Assembly (NCBI GenBank): GCA_024233835.1
Contig: JACKPC010000001.1
Coordinates: 434,001-498,000, forward strand
Reading direction: 5' to 3'
Length of the DNA stretch: 64,000 bases
DNA from: Leptospiraceae bacterium
GTDB lineage: Bacteria > Spirochaetota > Leptospiria > Leptospirales > Leptospiraceae
A program made the translations under genes and the position numbers. The notes under the pieces are model-generated. The model saw only the letters and a program-made list of their open reading frames with translations, had not been told where the DNA came from and made no database searches. Positions 53,660 to 63,425 of this stretch are shown piece after piece; positions within the stretch are counted from its first letter, which is position 1; each line of letters begins with the position of its first letter.

Positions 53660-54481
53660 ATGGCCAGAAAAAAACAGAGCTGCCCCCCTTGCATGCAGAA
53701 GGTTCCGGAGTATATGCTTACCTATGGAGACATGGTAACACTGCTCTTAACCTTCTTTATCATGCTCTTTACAACAGGAAAGACCAATCAGAAGGATATG
53801 CAGATTATACTTTCTGTTTTTAAGTCCTCAACCGGCTTTTTTGAAGGCGGGCAAACTTTAAGTAAAGGAAGTCTGGAAGAACTCGGGATGAACATCGAAT
53901 CGCTCCCTTCCCAGACAACCGGTAGAACTTTATCTAAAGCAACGAGACAGGCTACTGAAGTATTTAAACCTGAAATACAGGAAGGGAAAGTTCGGATTCA
54001 AGAGAATGAACGGGGACTTATTATATCGCTCGTTGGAGCTGATTATTTTAATCCGGGTTCAGCGATTCTTTTACCTCCGATAAAAGAAACCTTAAGAAAA
54101 GCCTCAGGTTTACTAAAAGGTATGGATCAGTATATCCGTGTAGAAGGCCATTGTGATGAAGATGCAGTTCTTCCCTCACAGGCTCCCGGTAGAGAAGAAA
54201 GGCAATATATAAATAACTGGGATCTGGCCGGAGCTCGTTCGATTAATACAACTACTTACCTGATTAATGTGGGTCGTCTGGATAAGAACCTCTTTCAAGC
54301 AGTCAGCTTTGGTTCAGCCAGGCCACTGGTCGTGGAAAAAGAAGGAAGTCCTGAGTCCAGGGCCTACAATAGAAGAATTGATATTGTTATATTAACCCAA
54401 AAAAGAGCTATACGAAAAACGAACGAAAGCAATTATAAACTTCCGGAATCCAAATTACCAAACTCGGAAACCGGGTTTTAA
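53660..54481 (+). CDS. motB: Flagellar motor stator protein MotB
   Basis: 273 residues. The single helix with TYGDMVTLLLTFFIMLF (Asp near 24 is the ion-binding residue) is followed by an OmpA-type peptidoglycan-binding domain (about 125-255; VEGHCDED and NRRIDIVI). Starts 8 bases after motA. Confidence 0.93.
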   Translation: MARKKQSCPPCMQKVPEYMLTYGDMVTLLLTFFIMLFTTGKTNQKDMQIILSVFKSSTGFFEGGQTLSKGSLEELGMNIESLPSQTTGRTLSKATRQATEVFKPEIQEGKVRIQENERGLIISLVGADYFNPGSAILLPPIKETLRKASGLLKGMDQYIRVEGHCDEDAVLPSQAPGREERQYINNWDLAGARSINTTTYLINVGRLDKNLFQAVSFGSARPLVVEKEGSPESRAYNRRIDIVILTQKRAIRKTNESNYKLPESKLPNSETGF

Positions 54482-54510
54482 AAGCAAAATTATTATAAGG
54501 AGGAGCGCTT

Positions 54511-55029
54511 ATGGGTGAAGCAGAATTAGAAGAAGAAGGTAGTCAGCCGATAGCGGAACCAAAGAAAAAATCACCTATTCTACAATGGTTGATTTATATT
54601 GCACTGGGTATACTGGGTATATTAATTGTTACAGTGATTTCTGTTTTTGTGGCTCAGAAAACGGCTACCAGTGTTTATAAACAACAAAAGAATATTGCAC
54701 TTGTAAAAGCACCCCCTCCTCTGGAAGTATTTAATTTTCCTGATGAATTCAGGATTAATACTGCCGATGTGGGTGAAGTTCACTTCATTAAACTGAAATT
54801 AGCTTTTGGGTATGAAGAAGGTCAACTAACACTGGGAAATGAGTTAGTAAAGCGTTCTCCCCAGATGCAAAATATTATTAACCTTATCATTTCGAGAAAA
54901 ACAAAAGAAGATTTGAAAACAACGGTTCAACAGTTAGATCTCAGGGAAGAAATTAAGGCTCACATAAACCATATTCTATCTGAGGGCAAAATAAAAGAAG
55001 TTTATTTCAAAGAATTTATTGTTAACTGA
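54511..55029 (+). CDS. fliL: Flagellar basal body-associated protein FliL
   Basis: 172 residues with one N-terminal helix (about 23-45) and a periplasmic FliL domain. It associates with the stator. Preceded by AAGGAGG. The next gene starts at the base after its stop. Confidence 0.88.
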   Translation: MGEAELEEEGSQPIAEPKKKSPILQWLIYIALGILGILIVTVISVFVAQKTATSVYKQQKNIALVKAPPPLEVFNFPDEFRINTADVGEVHFIKLKLAFGYEEGQLTLGNELVKRSPQMQNIINLIISRKTKEDLKTTVQQLDLREEIKAHINHILSEGKIKEVYFKEFIVN

Positions 55030-55773
55030 TTGGAAAAGCCACGTATAGCAGGTATAATTCCGGCTCGATTCGGCAGCAGCCGATTCCCCGGAAAACCTTT
55101 GGCCCTAATAGGGAATAAAACCATGATTGAATGGACTTATTCCCGGGTCATAAAATCCCACCTATTAGATGAAGTTATTGTAGCTACTGATGATAAGCGC
55201 ATTTTTGATGAAGTAAAACGTTTTGGAGCTCAGGTAGTAATGACTTCTTCGAAGCATTCTTCCGGTACAGATAGAATTATTGAAGTTCTACAAAACAAGA
55301 AAGATATTGAATTAGTTGTAAATATACAGGGAGATGAACCCGGAATAGAAATAGAGCTAATTGAAGGTGTTATTCGTCAAAAATTAGAACACCGGGATTG
55401 GGAAATGAGCACTGCCGCCTGCCTGATGAAAGAAGACGAATATGGAGATCCAAATCGTGTAAAAGTAGTTTTTAGCCAAACAGGACAGGCTCTGTATTTT
55501 TCCCGCTCTTTAATCCCATCCAATCATAAAAGTAAAGTTCCGGTTTACAGACATCTGGGTCTTTATTGCTATGAAAAGGAAGCTCTTCTGCAATATTCTT
55601 CTCTTCCGGAAAGTAAACTGGAACAATCTGAATCCTTAGAACAGTTACGTGGCCTTGACCATGGGTATAGAATTGGAATTTTTGTAACGGATAATGCGGC
55701 TCTTTCGGTGGATAGTCCTGAAGATCTCAAACTGCTGATTTCTGATTTTAAACAAAAAGGCCTAATAAACTAG
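55030..55773 (+). CDS. kdsB: 3-deoxy-manno-octulosonate cytidylyltransferase
   Basis: 247 residues from TTG 55030. IIPARFGSSRFPGKPLALI is the CTP-binding signature, and NIQGDEP and RHLGLYCY are KdsB motifs. It makes CMP-KDO for LPS assembly. It sits directly after fliL without a gap and uses TTG, so it is likely coupled. Confidence 0.92.
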   Translation: MEKPRIAGIIPARFGSSRFPGKPLALIGNKTMIEWTYSRVIKSHLLDEVIVATDDKRIFDEVKRFGAQVVMTSSKHSSGTDRIIEVLQNKKDIELVVNIQGDEPGIEIELIEGVIRQKLEHRDWEMSTAACLMKEDEYGDPNRVKVVFSQTGQALYFSRSLIPSNHKSKVPVYRHLGLYCYEKEALLQYSSLPESKLEQSESLEQLRGLDHGYRIGIFVTDNAALSVDSPEDLKLLISDFKQKGLIN

Positions 55774-55873
55774 CTTTTTTAATAGAAAACACTCCAAACA
55801 AAATTATCCAGACACTTCCCTTTATTTTCTAATTTTTTGTTGTGGTAATTAGCATACTTCAAAAACTGAGTTT

Positions 55874-56092
55874 ATGCAGTATACGGTGTGGAGAGTTAGT
55901 CCCAGTGGAGAAGCATTTCAGTTAACAACTGTTGGAGCTTCTTCTGTTAAAGAACGGGCCTTAGAAAAAGCAAAATTATATAATGAAAAACTACGTTCCA
56001 GTGATCCTGAGTCAGAAGATATATTTGTGGTTAGAGATGAATCCGGGAAGGAATTTCGACCAGCAAATGCTTTGAATTCTGCCAGAACCTGA
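55874..56092 (+). CDS. Small hypothetical protein
   Basis: 72 residues. YTVWRVSPSGEAF and a RDESGKEF end suggest a small beta-alpha fold, but no family was recognised. Its stop overlaps the candidate extended frame of the next gene. Confidence 0.6.
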   Translation: MQYTVWRVSPSGEAFQLTTVGASSVKERALEKAKLYNEKLRSSDPESEDIFVVRDESGKEFRPANALNSART

Positions 56093-56114
56093 AACTTTCA
56101 ACCCGGGGATATAC

Positions 56115-56903
56115 ATAAGATTTTTATTCATCTTTCTTCTTTTTATCTTTTGGTGCAACAGCACACTCCAATCCAACGCATTCTCTTATGGTTTTCGAGT
56201 CGGACCGGGTTATAGACCTGAAGATAAGTTTATATCCAATCTTAAAAACTATCAATCCAATCCTTTATCAAGACTTCACATAACAGAACTGGATCGTATT
56301 CCAACCAGTTCTAATTATGAATTTTTTTTTCGACTTGGTCTTGATGAAAGATTATCCGCAGGTTTATCCCTGGGAAAAATGCAACAGGGAAATCTGAAAT
56401 TAAAAGAATACAATTCGGATCCGTATTTCATTTATCTTAAGAATAATCTCAGAACTGAGTATTTATTTCTTTCCTTTTATTATAACTGGTATTTTCGACG
56501 TTTTTATCTGGAAGCAGGTGCCGGACTCGGTGTAAACCAGAGCTATTGGAATGTAAATGGTTTTTCCATAACTAAATTTGGCTTATCAAAAGAAGAAGGT
56601 TTTTTTTCCGGTTCCGGTTTAAGTTATCGTCTTGAAACCTCCCTCAATCGAAAACTTTTAGATTCCATTATTTTACAGCTAGGAATTGGCATAGATTTCC
56701 ATACCGTTCCCTCTTTCAGAGGAACCCTGAATGAAGACCCCGGAAGTATTTACATTCGATCCGATGGAAGCTTAAGTCAAATGACAGAAAATGAAACCCT
56801 GAGTAATTTAAACCTGTATAACAGCCAGGTTTTGAGAGAAATCGACATGGCCTCCAGTAACATTCTTGTTTTTTTTTCAGTCATTCATAAGATACAATTT
56901 TAG
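56115..56903 (+). CDS. Exported protein with no canonical start codon
   Basis: The first ATG in frame is 56379 (174 residues), but the frame is open from 56076. Upstream codons give a clear hydrophobic leader RFLFIFLLFIFWCNS and then mature-like sequence (GFRVGPGYRPEDKF). GGGG at 56105-56108 precedes ATA 56115, the best-placed start; CTG 56079 is an alternative. The body looks like an outer-membrane beta barrel (FFRLGLDERLSAGLSLG). 262 residues if ATA is used. Function unknown. Confidence 0.5.
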   Translation: MRFLFIFLLFIFWCNSTLQSNAFSYGFRVGPGYRPEDKFISNLKNYQSNPLSRLHITELDRIPTSSNYEFFFRLGLDERLSAGLSLGKMQQGNLKLKEYNSDPYFIYLKNNLRTEYLFLSFYYNWYFRRFYLEAGAGLGVNQSYWNVNGFSITKFGLSKEEGFFSGSGLSYRLETSLNRKLLDSIILQLGIGIDFHTVPSFRGTLNEDPGSIYIRSDGSLSQMTENETLSNLNLYNSQVLREIDMASSNILVFFSVIHKIQF

Positions 56904-56904
56904 G

Positions 56905-57942
56905 ATGGAAAAGTTAAAACAATTTTCAAAAAAGATTCTTTATATCATCCTTGATATTGAGGCTCCGAGGAAATTACCGGAAGAGATCCGGATAGATGAG
57001 ATAAAACCGGCTCCTCCACCAAAGCCAAAGCCCGACAAAACTATACTCGGACCACCCGAAATTATTCATTCTATAAAAAAACACAGAAAGAAAATTATAG
57101 AGGTTTTGAACCGGATTACTCCTTTCCTACCGGAAGATGTTTTTCTTTTTAAATCCAATCAGGATTATATGACCGCTATAAGAAGCCCTTATGATACTTC
57201 TCGTTTTCGGACCTTTCATAAAAAATCCCGTGATTCAAGAGGTAGCTTTTTCCATTCCGGTTCACTGGAAGATAGGAAGGATTTTCATCCCTCCAGTTTA
57301 AAAGCCCTGCAAAAAACCGGAGCTGTTATCTCAGGGAAAGCTAAAAAAAATTCAGGAAATTTTATAGAATTATCTCACTATAGTCCGGATAAACAGATTG
57401 AAGAACTCACAAAACTGGGAATTTCTTATTTTTATGACTGCTGGATCTGTCTTGAGAAAATGAAAGTGTTAGAAACAGAATCTCAAAACACGGAAGCCAG
57501 CGAAACCACAATTGCAAGTCAGAATCTAATATTTTTACAAAAAAGCCTTTTGGAAAAACTAAAAGAAGATTGGGAAGATAATGTTAGGGAGCTTTCCTTT
57601 TTCTTGCGTGACTCAAAAGGGGATATGCTCAGTCCGGAGGCGAAAAACTTTCCTATCCTATCAGAAACAAATGATAAAAATCTAATTTCTTCCGAATCTC
57701 ATTTGAATTTCGAAGTACAATTAAAAATGTTATTCGAATTCTATCAAAAAAATGAAAAACAACTCCAACATGCTGTTTTATTGGAGGGCATAGAAAAAGA
57801 ACGATATACAAAAAAAATCGGAACTAAACTCGACTATGAGCTCAAAAAACAATCCCGCATACTGATTCAGTTTGAACATATAGAGATAAAAACAAATATA
57901 TTGAAATTACAGAGTATATTAAATTTTTTATTGAATCCCTAA
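56905..57942 (+). CDS. Uncharacterised protein with Pro-rich N-terminus
   Basis: 345 residues from ATG 56905, two bases after the upstream stop. After a hydrophobic start there is a Pro/Lys-rich segment (KPAPPPKPKPDK) and then a mostly helical, charged domain. No known family. It is probably co-transcribed with the exported-protein genes around it. Confidence 0.6.
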   Translation: MEKLKQFSKKILYIILDIEAPRKLPEEIRIDEIKPAPPPKPKPDKTILGPPEIIHSIKKHRKKIIEVLNRITPFLPEDVFLFKSNQDYMTAIRSPYDTSRFRTFHKKSRDSRGSFFHSGSLEDRKDFHPSSLKALQKTGAVISGKAKKNSGNFIELSHYSPDKQIEELTKLGISYFYDCWICLEKMKVLETESQNTEASETTIASQNLIFLQKSLLEKLKEDWEDNVRELSFFLRDSKGDMLSPEAKNFPILSETNDKNLISSESHLNFEVQLKMLFEFYQKNEKQLQHAVLLEGIEKERYTKKIGTKLDYELKKQSRILIQFEHIEIKTNILKLQSILNFLLNP

Positions 57943-57970
57943 GACAAAAGAAAAACAATATCAGGGGTAT

Positions 57971-59068
57971 ATGAAAGTATTTTTTGGTATAATTCTTCTC
58001 ATTTTCATGCTCGGATGTACAGGCAAAAAGAAACACTATCCGAACGAGACAGAACTTCAAAAACTATTTCAGTTGCAAACTGATTTTAAAGTTATAAGCT
58101 CAAAACTTGTTAATATTGATTCTGATAAAGACTTAGAAACCCTGCTGGTAATCGAAGAAAAAGATATAGAACGAATCCTTATTTTAAAGAAAAATGGAAA
58201 GGATAGCTATACAGGTTTATACAATTTCCCTTTTAGAAATGATATTCACAAAGATCTCAGCTATAGTAAAAAACTAAAGAAATGGATCACTTCTAAAAAA
58301 CATCATTCACAGGTGATAAAACGTATATTAGTAGAGAGTCTGGCAGGAGATGATTTTAATTCTTTATTCGTTGAAGTCTTACAGAAAAAAAGTGATTCGG
58401 TTTACTCCAATATTTTTGCTTATAGACAGGGAAAATGTATTTTAGATGGAGAAAAACAGTTAAAAGATCATCCCTTACTTCTTAATTCTCGTAGAGTCAG
58501 TTTTACCTATATTTCCAGGGAAAAAAGTATACAAATTTTTCCTAAAGATCCTTCTTATGCTCAGGAATTAGTTTTTAATGGAAGGGAAATGCTACCAAAA
58601 GTATCCGGAATTCCTATCCCTGCTATCCTTGAGATAAAAACCAGAAAGGTATCTGAGACAGAATTGGAAGTATTTTTTCAGTTAAAAAATAGAGGTTCAT
58701 ATAGTTTTGTCTCTTACCTTTCTCTTCATTTTCCGGCCCATTTATCAATTAAAGTTGATTCTAAAAATACGGGTTTAAAGATTTATAATAAAGGAGAAAA
58801 AATTTATTCTATAAGTAATAACTCTTACATTCCAAACCCGGGAACTCTGCTAGAGATCACAAAAGAACAATGGGGTCAAAACTACAAACATGATATTAAG
58901 TTTATAATAAAGAATAATAACAAAAGCTTAACTCCACATTTCCTTTTCCGTCTTTCGACCAAAGGTCCTGACAGGCAAATTGTAAATATTCCGAATGAAT
59001 TCAGCTCTGTTGAAACCGAAACAGATCCTCAGGGTTTCCAATCCTATAAAATTATCCCGGAACTATAA
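57971..59068 (+). CDS. Predicted lipoprotein, unknown function
   Basis: 365 residues with lipobox FMLGCTGKK. The rest has beta-rich segments. ATG 57971 follows GGGGT at a normal distance. No catalytic motif was seen. Confidence 0.65.
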   Translation: MKVFFGIILLIFMLGCTGKKKHYPNETELQKLFQLQTDFKVISSKLVNIDSDKDLETLLVIEEKDIERILILKKNGKDSYTGLYNFPFRNDIHKDLSYSKKLKKWITSKKHHSQVIKRILVESLAGDDFNSLFVEVLQKKSDSVYSNIFAYRQGKCILDGEKQLKDHPLLLNSRRVSFTYISREKSIQIFPKDPSYAQELVFNGREMLPKVSGIPIPAILEIKTRKVSETELEVFFQLKNRGSYSFVSYLSLHFPAHLSIKVDSKNTGLKIYNKGEKIYSISNNSYIPNPGTLLEITKEQWGQNYKHDIKFIIKNNNKSLTPHFLFRLSTKGPDRQIVNIPNEFSSVETETDPQGFQSYKIIPEL

Positions 59069-59069
59069 A

Positions 59070-59726
59070 ATGCTGGTTTATACCCAAGAACAAATTCATT
59101 CTGCAAGAGAGGAAGTAATACGAGCTCAAATAGAAAGATTCCATGAGTTCTATGCTCATTATTTTTCTTTAAAAGAAACAAACTTAATGGTGAATTACTT
59201 TTTTGATAAATTATATAATCTTGAAGGTAAAGATGAATGGACAAGATTAGCAGTCGATACCTTTAACAAAGTAAAGAATATGATTAAAGAACAAACCAAA
59301 GCGAATATAGAACAACTAATCTACCTGAATGAACTAACAGACAGACTCGATATTCTAATGGCAAACTATTTATTAAATAGAGGCTGGGAAAAGGGAGATA
59401 GGTTAAGCAGAAAAGAATATGATGAATTCTTCATAGACTTAGGGTACGCAGAAGATAGAGAAGAACAATTAAAAGCTGTTTTAAAAAATATGAAATTATT
59501 TTATGAACTTGCACACAGACCTGTAAACGCTGTTATTATGAAACCTGCCAGGTTCATGTCCAAGGTTCTCGGAGTATATCCCCTTTTTGCCAGTGTAGAA
59601 GAAGGATACTATGCAGTTCTTCCTGTAAATAAAGAACTCTTCGAGAAATTTTATAAAGAAGTTGAATTAAAAGAATGGGATTATTTATATAAGACCTTTC
59701 CAAATCTAAAGAAAAAGCTGGTATAA
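59070..59726 (+). CDS. Uncharacterised helical protein
   Basis: 218 residues from ATG 59070, two bases after the lipoprotein stop; a longer frame overlaps that gene. Mainly alpha-helical (YTQEQIHSAREEVIRAQI) with no membrane segment. No family recognised. Likely in one operon with the flanking lipoproteins. Confidence 0.6.
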   Translation: MLVYTQEQIHSAREEVIRAQIERFHEFYAHYFSLKETNLMVNYFFDKLYNLEGKDEWTRLAVDTFNKVKNMIKEQTKANIEQLIYLNELTDRLDILMANYLLNRGWEKGDRLSRKEYDEFFIDLGYAEDREEQLKAVLKNMKLFYELAHRPVNAVIMKPARFMSKVLGVYPLFASVEEGYYAVLPVNKELFEKFYKEVELKEWDYLYKTFPNLKKKLV

Positions 59727-59728
59727 AC

Positions 59729-60148
59729 ATGAAACAATTAATATATAAGATTATATTAATATTTTTATTATTTTTCATCATTTCCTGCAAGAAAAAAAGT
59801 AAAGGGGTTTTTGATCCAAGCTGGAGAAAAGAATCTCAGAAGATTGCCTCAGATATTTGCAAAAAACTATCCTCCTGCTCCAAGGACAGCCTACAGAAAT
59901 TAAAGCCTTCATGGAAAAGTTATGCTTCTTCTTTTTTACGAGAAGATAAATGCACCAAAAAGAATGAAAATTCACCTATTCATAACTTAAGTGAAAACTC
60001 TGTTGAAGTAATAAAGGAGGTCAGTAGAAGCTGCTATAAGGTAATCATGCAAATGAACTGTGAAGATATAAAAGCAGGAAAAATTCAGCAAGATATACAA
60101 TGTATAAAAATGAAAAAGGCCCAAATGGGCCAGAAAATTACTCTTTAA
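59729..60148 (+). CDS. Small Cys-rich predicted lipoprotein
   Basis: 139 residues with lipobox LLFFIISCKKK. Seven or so further cysteines in helical sequence suggest disulfides. No function known. It overlaps the convergent zinc-ribbon gene by 11 bases. Confidence 0.65.
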   Translation: MKQLIYKIILIFLLFFIISCKKKSKGVFDPSWRKESQKIASDICKKLSSCSKDSLQKLKPSWKSYASSFLREDKCTKKNENSPIHNLSENSVEVIKEVSRSCYKVIMQMNCEDIKAGKIQQDIQCIKMKKAQMGQKITL

Positions 60149-60458
60149 ATAAACCTTTTATAGAATTAAAAGCATCAGCCTTTACATAGTCTTCTCGTTC
60201 AATAACAGTGAGGGATAGAGAGTCTTTCTTTATCCTTTCAAGTATTTTTATGATGTCCTGCTTATCTTTCGATGTACTTGTAATGTATCGAAACTCTGTT
60301 CCACAATTTTTACATTTTCTATCCTTCGTATAGTTTAAACCAAGTTGTTTGCATTTACCGCAGGTACCGTAAAGATCATCTACGGTAATTAAATGATCTT
60401 TAATCTCCTGCACATCCATCTTCTTCCAAATCCTGAGATATATATCTTTACCTTGCAT
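60138..60458 (-). CDS. Small zinc-ribbon protein
   Basis: 106 residues from ATG 60458; ATG 60419 with GGAAG is an alternative. TCGKCKQLG and KCKNCGTEF form a four-Cys zinc ribbon. It may bind nucleic acid. No partner is clear, and its expression would be convergent with the lipoprotein gene. Confidence 0.65.
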   Translation of the reverse strand: MQGKDIYLRIWKKMDVQEIKDHLITVDDLYGTCGKCKQLGLNYTKDRKCKNCGTEFRYITSTSKDKQDIIKILERIKKDSLSLTVIEREDYVKADAFNSIKGLFKE

Positions 60459-60702
60459 ACAACCAGAGGATTCCCTATTTTAAAAATAGTCAATAAAAAA
60501 GAAAGCTGAAGCTATTAAATAAGTATTTTAGATCATATTAATGTATCTATATAATTATGTTTTACACTTTTTTTTCCTTTTTTTAATTCAATTCTTGTAC
60601 CCAAAACTAATGATATAAAAAAAAAATTGTACTACTTTTTTAGTCCGAAGCGGAAGAAATGAATAGATTTTTTCCCCCCTACAGAATCTACTGTCAGTAG
60701 AA
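60459..60702. other. Spacer upstream of dnaA
   Basis: 244 bp, very AT-rich. No TTATCCACA-type box seen. TTGTAC (60594-60599) and TATAAA downstream could form a weak promoter. The dnaA ribosome site is poor. Confidence 0.35.
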
Positions 60703-62013
60703 ATGAACCACGAATCATGGAACAACATTCTTATTGAAGTTTCAAAAAAAATCCCGGCGGTGTACTACGAACCTTTTATAACTCCGCTGGATCTGGTTCA
60801 TTATGATGAAAAAAAAATAGTTTTAAAAGCGCCTTCTATGGCGATAAAAAAACACGTTGAAAAACGATACCAAAAGTACATAGAAGAGGCCGCGTTTTCT
60901 CTCTTTGGTTTAAAACCGGATATAGAAATAAACACGGATATAGATAGGCCTGTAGAGGAGTTTTCCAAACAGGGTTTTCAGGACGAAAATTTTGATTTCA
61001 ATCCTGATTATAGTTTTAATAATTTTGTTAAAGGTAAAGCAAACGAATTGGCCTTTACAGCCTTACTTGCTGCCCTTGACAAACCCGGTAGCATTAACCC
61101 TATTTTTATTCACGGGGGAGTCGCAAGCGGTAAGACACATCTTTTACACGCTTTAGGCTCTGCCTATAAAATGAAATATCCAAACCTTTCTGTAAAATAC
61201 ATCTCGATATCCACATTTTTACAGGAGTTTGTTAGCAATGTTCAGAATCGAAATTCAATAGAAGCCTTTCGGAACAAATACAAATCTTACGATCTCCTAC
61301 TCGTGGATGATATGCAGTATTTAAATAGCGGAGCTGAGAAAACTCAGGAAGAATTTTTTAACATTTTCAATTACCTGTATGATAGAAGAAAACAAATTGT
61401 TATTGCTTCTGATAGGTATTGTTCCGAACTTCCCCTCAATGATAAATTAAAATCGAGGTTGGAAACCGGATTTCAGGCAAAGCTGGAGGAAATTGATATA
61501 GACACCAAATTATCATTACTCAAGCAGAAAGCATCCGGTTTAGATTTGCATCTGGACGAAAGTTCTTATCAGTTTATAGCCAATAACTTCCAGACAGATA
61601 CCAGGCGGCTTATCGGTTGTTTAAATGATTTGTATCTATATAAGAATACCTATCGTCTTTTAATTATAAGCCCGGAGCAGGTGAAAGAAATTCTTAAAAA
61701 TCGAATGCAGTCTTCTTCTAACCTGGAACCTCTTAATGAAAAAATTATAACTGTCGTATCCTCTCATTTTTCTATTGAAAAACGAGATATTTTAAGTAAA
61801 AGTCGTAAAGCTGAATTTATCCTTCCAAGACATCTTTGTATGTATTTATTGTTCAACTTCGCAAACTTAAATAAAACCCTTATCGGTAGAATGTTTCAAA
61901 CAAAGCATACCACAGTAATTAACGCGGTAAATAAAATGAAAATCCGCTTAAAAGAAGAGCCTGCTTTTGAGAGAAAAATAGAACTTCTACAAAAAGAGAT
62001 CCGAGAAAAATAA
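60703..62013 (+). CDS. dnaA: Chromosomal replication initiator protein DnaA
   Basis: 436 residues. Domain I (about 1-70) and a AAA+ domain with Walker A GGVASGKTHLLHAL (about 139-152, usually GGVGLGKTH) and Walker B LLLVDDMQYL. Domain IV ends SRKAEFILPRHLCM and GRMFQTKHTTVINAV. In other DnaA proteins the last is G-x-x-F-GGRDHTTV; here the R-D pair is lost and one residue is missing. This suggests altered box recognition. Initiates replication at oriC. Confidence 0.9.
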   Translation: MNHESWNNILIEVSKKIPAVYYEPFITPLDLVHYDEKKIVLKAPSMAIKKHVEKRYQKYIEEAAFSLFGLKPDIEINTDIDRPVEEFSKQGFQDENFDFNPDYSFNNFVKGKANELAFTALLAALDKPGSINPIFIHGGVASGKTHLLHALGSAYKMKYPNLSVKYISISTFLQEFVSNVQNRNSIEAFRNKYKSYDLLLVDDMQYLNSGAEKTQEEFFNIFNYLYDRRKQIVIASDRYCSELPLNDKLKSRLETGFQAKLEEIDIDTKLSLLKQKASGLDLHLDESSYQFIANNFQTDTRRLIGCLNDLYLYKNTYRLLIISPEQVKEILKNRMQSSSNLEPLNEKIITVVSSHFSIEKRDILSKSRKAEFILPRHLCMYLLFNFANLNKTLIGRMFQTKHTTVINAVNKMKIRLKEEPAFERKIELLQKEIREK

Positions 62014-62309
62014 AGAGACATAATTTAAATTTCTCATAAATGCAAATTTTTACGCAGAATAATTATGTAAATAAAGCGTAAATAAACTATCAAAAAAACA
62101 TCTATAAACTATTAATAAGACATAATGAATGACTTATTGTCTCTAAAAAAATAAGTTTCACTTTATAAAAAAAGTTATTTTCAAATTTTATGAGACATAT
62201 TTCTATACTATTTCAGGGTATCCGGTTTGTGTAAGGACTTATTTACTTATTTACAGGCCTAACAATAACAACAAAATATATATAAAAGGAAATAAACAGG
62301 AGTACTTAA
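62014..62309. other. Candidate replication origin (oriC) with repeated 9-mers
   Basis: 296 bp between dnaA and dnaN. The 9-mer TTATTTACA and close forms occur four times: 62066-62074 and 62077-62085 (both on the minus strand, 11 bp apart) and 62239-62247 and 62247-62255 (plus strand). A GAGACATAAT-like word recurs at about 62015, 62119 and 62191. No canonical TTATCCACA. AT-rich runs provide an unwinding region. Confidence 0.5.
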
Positions 62310-63425
62310 ATGAAGTTTAAAGTTAAAACACATGATTTTCAAAAAGCAATTAATTCTGTAGAAGGAGTTATCACTGCAAGAGAAATTAAATCAGCCTTAT
62401 CTAATATTAAAGTAGAGACAGGTGAAAAAGCAATTTTTCTTTCTGCAACAGATCTTGAAATTTCATTAAAGACTTCTGTAGAAGCTGAAGTTTTTGAGAC
62501 AGGAAGCATTTCTTTACCTGCCAGGCAATTAAGTAATGCTTTTAAGACCATAAACTTTGAACATACAATGCTGGAAACAGACCAGGAATATCCCACTCAA
62601 ACGATTATCACAGATGCTGATTCTAAAATTGATTTTAGATTGAATATCAATGGAATTGATGCAGATGAAATAAAGACAATAGGTACGGTTGATATGGAAA
62701 GTATTTTTGAACTTCCCTGTCGTACTTTCCTGGAAATGATTCGGAAAACGTCTTATGCTGTTGCTTTGGAAGATACCCGCTTTGTGTTTAATGGTCTGTT
62801 TGTTTTATCTAAAGGAGAGCATGTATCATTCATCGGTACCGATGGAAGAAGGCTTGCAAAAGTAGATAGGGTATTTCCCAATAAAATTCCTTTCGATTCA
62901 GGAATCATTATTCCTCATAAAGCTGTTCGGGAAATTCAAAAAATGATTGAATTGAATGAATTTGGCCGAGTAGGTATTATTGATAAACAAATTTATATTG
63001 CTATCGGAAATGTAGAGCTTCTATGTAAACTTATTGATGGAACTTATCCGGATTATGATTCGGTGATTCCGAAGAGTTCGAGTGAAAACGTTAGAATTAA
63101 TAAGGATAGTTTTCAGATCGCTCTTAAGCAGGCCCTTATTGCTGCAGAAGAACCTTCGAGACAAATTCGTCTGAGGTTTGTTGATAATCACTTACATATA
63201 AACTCTTCTACTCCGGGTTCCACCGAAATCAATATTAATATACCAGTGGAATATAATTCAGATGAAACTATCATTGCCTTCAAGGGTGATTATCTTATTG
63301 ATGTGGTAAAATCTATTGACGATTCTGAATTAACCGTTGAGTTTTCCGGCTCAAATGCTCCGGTTCTTTTCAGAGACCCTTCAGATGAAGAATACCTCTC
63401 AGTTATTATGCCTATGAAACTTTAA
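62310..63425 (+). CDS. dnaN: DNA polymerase III beta subunit (sliding clamp)
   Basis: 371 residues, three-domain clamp. KVKTHDFQKAINSVEGVI at the start and SVIMPMKL at the end are typical. Its stop overlaps recF by one base. Confidence 0.95.
   Translation: MKFKVKTHDFQKAINSVEGVITAREIKSALSNIKVETGEKAIFLSATDLEISLKTSVEAEVFETGSISLPARQLSNAFKTINFEHTMLETDQEYPTQTIITDADSKIDFRLNINGIDADEIKTIGTVDMESIFELPCRTFLEMIRKTSYAVALEDTRFVFNGLFVLSKGEHVSFIGTDGRRLAKVDRVFPNKIPFDSGIIIPHKAVREIQKMIELNEFGRVGIIDKQIYIAIGNVELLCKLIDGTYPDYDSVIPKSSSENVRINKDSFQIALKQALIAAEEPSRQIRLRFVDNHLHINSSTPGSTEININIPVEYNSDETIIAFKGDYLIDVVKSIDDSELTVEFSGSNAPVLFRDPSDEEYLSVIMPMKL

Noticed and set aside
60459..60702. oriC upstream of dnaA
   Set aside because: No repeated 9-mers were found there, while four occur between dnaA and dnaN.
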